From the NCBI GenBank assembly GCA_946807835.1, contig OX327702.1:11098001-11162000 (forward strand): DNA of 64,000 nt. The letters are read 5' to 3'. Below, in pieces: positions 61,469-64,000 of the stretch. The notes beneath the pieces are model-generated. The model did no database searches, was not told where the DNA came from, and saw only the letters and a list, made by a program, of their open reading frames with translations. Both the position numbers and the translations under genes were made by a program. The DNA comes from Ailanthus altissimus. Lineage: Eukaryota; Streptophyta; Magnoliopsida; Sapindales; Simaroubaceae. Every line of letters begins with the position of its first letter. The stretch's first letter is position 1.

Positions 61469-62190
61469 TGTAAGAATATTGATTAAAAATCATTGGAATA
61501 TGATTTTGGGATCAAGTCAAGTGCGTAGGGTGTGCACGGATCGAAGACGGACGCGAAAGGAGGCAAAAAACGAAGAAAGGCACACCAGGCGCTAGCGCCG
61601 CAGCGATCAGGCGTGGGCGCCGCGACGCCCAGAATAGAACCTGAGTGCTGGGGCGCCAGAAGGCCAGTGCCGCAGCGCTCAGCAAAAGTGCGCCAGCGCC
61701 GTGGCGACGAGAGCCCAGCACCGCAGTGCTAGAGACGGGAACAGTATCCCGAAATAAGGAAACTTCCTTATTTCATCTCCCACTCATTTTAGGACTCCCT
61801 AATACAACTCCCACATGTATAGGGTAAACCTAGGCCGTCCTAAGGCCTATATAAAGGCTATCAATTGGCTTGTAAACACATCTTTGTGATCAACAACAAA
61901 TCTTAGTGATAATCTTTGTGATTCTTAGTGAGAGAAAATCTTTAGAGTGCAAGAGAAAGTTATCTTTGTGATCTTTCTTGTAAAAGGCATACTTTGTGAG
62001 TGCCTTGTGATTCATAATAAAAGAAGAGTGTGATCTTGATCTGCCGTGGACATAGGCAAGTTGCCGAACCACGTAATTCTTTGTGTGTTCTTCTTCTATC
62101 CCTTTCTCTATTTATTTCTTAGTAATTTGTTCTGCATTATTATATTGTTTGGGTGAATTTTTTACTTGTTTGTGTACTTTCGCTTTAACA
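61469..62190 (+). repeat. 3' LTR of the nested Copia element
   Basis: 722 bp, closely similar to 56652-57402 by eye and ending in the canonical 'cgctttaaca'. Its GC island (about 61590-61740) has lost some CpGs compared with the solo LTR at 26427-27212. Confidence 0.9.
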
Positions 62191-62352
62191 AAAACTCTCC
62201 TAAATTTTAATTACAGAGCATACACAATTGTAATACATAGATGTAATGTGCTATAATACAAAACTATAATACATAGTTATAATAAGCAGTAATACATAGC
62301 TATAGTACTTATAAAATTTGAAACTTTGTCATTGTAATTGTTGATTTTAACA
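62191..62352 (-). repeat. Rest of the outer Copia 5' LTR
   Basis: Continues the LTR interrupted at 56651 ('ttacagagcatacacaattg') and ends at CA 62352, directly before the TSD TATTT. Confidence 0.88.
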
Positions 62353-62357
62353 TATTT

Positions 62358-64000
62358 ACTCTAAAAATTTTCAAAGAAATATTTCCAATAAAAATTAGTT
62401 GTTTTTTCATATCTACTCTGCTTTACCAAATTAATCTTGTAGGTACATATAATTCAAAAAATATACATGAGCAATTCATATGCATCATCTTTTATTTTTA
62501 GCAAAGTTCCATTAATTGGTGTGTTTTTACAAATAATTGAAATTCAATTTCTCAATTTGTATTTTTAAACTTATAAAGTTTCTCAGTGAAGCCCTAATCA
62601 ATGAACCTACAAAACCCTCGGAGTTGTATCTGATTAAGCCCTCATTTAGTCAGCTTTTGGTTGAAAACTGTCGTGCCATTGCAAATTTTGTTTCTTTGAA
62701 ATCAGTACTTGACTTGGAATTATAATATTTCTGAGGTTAGTGGGGATATTTCTTACTTCTTGGTTGTTTTCTAATTGGGTCAACCTTAAGCATTTTGCCC
62801 AATATTTTTCTCGGTTAAGCTTTGTTATTTACTATGATCAAAATCCATGATAGCTAACGTCAAAATTCTTCTGAATTCTCTATGCTAGTCATGATTAAGG
62901 CGGATCGAGCATGACTGCTGTCATTAGTTGTGTTTTACTAGATTTGTTCCAGCGGAAACTTTTTGAGGGGGTAAAAAGGCAGTTTCAGTATTCACCTCTT
63001 GATTTCGCAGCATATTATATTAGAATTGTCAAGGGAGGGTGGTTTAAATGAGCATTAATTCTTTTTCAAGAAAAAGATTTGTTAATTGACCCAATCCAAG
63101 TCCAAAACCGGCAACTCCGCTCATAGATTTCTGCAATGAGCTCTTATTCAACTTCTGTTGATCTCAGCAAAGTCAAAGGTTTTTGGGCTTTAACGTTACT
63201 TAAAGCTTTATTGAAACTAGACTAAGATCTTTAGATTACTCTGTATTTCAGCTTGGCCCGGATCTATGCATGCTTCAATGAAGAAAAATATGCACCGCAT
63301 CCGCTTATCTTTTACCATTAACTCACACACACACACATATATATATGACATGAGGAAGGAAAATTTCAAATTTAAGAATCTATTAAGTGGAGAAATAATT
63401 ATAATACGCTGCTACCTATCATTCTGTTTTTTTTTAGAATTTGAACTCAAAATTTTAACTTTAGTAAAAAAATAATGCATTGACAAATCTTTTACCACAA
63501 GATCATTCAAGCAAGTGCCACTGCCATATTTGTCAATATTATGAAATTGGAGCTTATCATTATTATTATTTAGTTCAAGAACTTGGGTTTGGGCTCTTCT
63601 AACACATGGGTTGGGAAATTAATAGAACCCATTATCTTTCTTAAGAAACGATACAAAAGGGCTATTGGGTATTTCACGTTTTCCCACATCAGTTGAATAC
63701 CCAAATTTCCCATTCAGAATATTTGTTCCACTTTTTCTAAAAAAAAAAAAAAATTTGGAATTTTGTAACTACATCAAAAAAGCCTTTGTGGATGGGTTCA
63801 AAAAAATGTGACAATTACTGCAAGAGGGATCAATGTGATGGCTTGCTGAATGCTGATGCTTCTATGATGAGTCATTCGTACCTGTTAATGTCTCCTTGAA
63901 GGATAGCGTGGCCCGGATTACCAGGGTCTTTTTTTGCTTTCAATTTATTTTTCTCAACTAGTGATTCCTTTTCTTGGTTTCTCGTGCTAATATCAATATG
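62358..64000. other. Intergenic DNA at the right edge, no gene recognised
   Basis: AT-rich, with a short CA/TA microsatellite near 63325-63346 and an A-run near 63740. The short frame at 62537-62725 shows no family motif. A gene beginning beyond 64000 cannot be excluded. Confidence 0.5.

Larger units (their letters stand above)
56652..62190 (+). mobile_element. Nested Copia element, plus strand
   Basis: LTRs are at 56652-57402 and 61469-62190, with a 'tggtatcaaacc' primer site at 57406 and gag-pol between. It sits inside the outer element's 5' LTR. Flanks GAAAT (56647-56651) and AAAAC (62191-62195) each differ by one transition from GAAAC, the sequence at the same place in the undisturbed LTR (52184-52399), so the TSD was GAAAC. 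A solo LTR of the same family is at 26427-27212. The gag start ('YEVEKFNGTNDFNLWKMK') fits the Tork/Tnt1-like Copia group. Confidence 0.92.
52184..62352 (-). mobile_element. Outer Copia element, minus strand, TSD TATTT
   Basis: The left LTR 52184-52399 and the right LTR 56582-56651 plus 62191-62352 align over their whole length. The right one is split by a nested element. Identical TSDs TATTT lie at 52179-52183 and 62353-62357. On the minus strand 'tggtatcagagcc' follows the 5' LTR (rightmost) directly, the initiator-Met-tRNA primer site. A degenerate 'cttgaagaag' tract precedes the 3' LTR. Gag-pol lies between, heavily decayed. Without the insert the element is about 4.6 kb. Confidence 0.9.

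Noticed and set aside
63800..63960. Possible C/D-box snoRNA (words like 'gatga' and 'ctga')
   Set aside because: The box words are short and common, and no terminal stem or rRNA guide sequence could be shown.

Overview
The window is nuclear DNA of a flowering plant, most likely a eudicot. It is AT-rich, contains GT-AG introns and carries plant-only families: an AFC LAMMER kinase, a chloroplast SLOW GREEN 1-like TPR protein and an HD-Zip II fragment. Most of the rest is transposable elements, many nested, with target-site duplications (TSDs) readable by eye. The species cannot be named from sequence alone.

Layout. 1-8578: a pair of diverged direct repeats (1-480 and 6118-6596) flanks tandem arrays of about 60-bp units. 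The arrays are split by a 2.3-kb solo LTR (1423-3728) and followed by an LTR of a minus-strand Ty3/gypsy-type element (6597-7823). 8587-9101: a hAT-type MITE with an 8-bp TSD. 10541-18259: a complete 7.7-kb Mutator-like element (MULE) with 9-bp TSDs. It holds a ULP/C48-protease-like gene (plus) and a MuDR-type transposase (minus) arranged convergently, with GC-rich palindromic arrays near both ends. 18731-22580: the host AFC1-type kinase gene, 12 coding exons. 22.6-26.4 kb: intergenic, with a methyltransferase relic and a 109-bp tandem duplication. 26427-27212: a solo Copia LTR with TSD CATAT.

28881 to about 42.9 kb: a decayed minus-strand Ty3/gypsy element with an extra RNase H domain (Tat-type). 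It has a spliced-looking antisense unit and a 33-bp minisatellite between pol and its 3' LTR, and a second copy of the 2.2-kb solo LTR (29141-31325) inserted in that LTR. 43343-43984: an HD-Zip II N-terminal fragment with an EAR motif but no homeodomain. 44734 to about 47.7 kb: a third copy of the 2.2-kb LTR, still attached to Copia pol debris. 48848-49900: the SLOW GREEN 1-like gene. 52184-62352: a minus-strand Copia element (TSD TATTT) whose 5' LTR is interrupted by a younger plus-strand Copia element (56652-62190). 62.36-64 kb: no gene recognised.

Only two host genes look intact, the AFC1-type kinase and the SLOW GREEN 1-like gene. The most notable unit is the MULE. It carries a protease-like gene in the place where maize MuDR carries mudrB. 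That gene's exons stay open, while the transposase is broken by one stop codon, and the element lies about 0.47 kb upstream of the kinase start codon. Exon boundaries, TSDs and motifs were read directly. Family names rest on remembered family features. LTR ages and expression were not measured.
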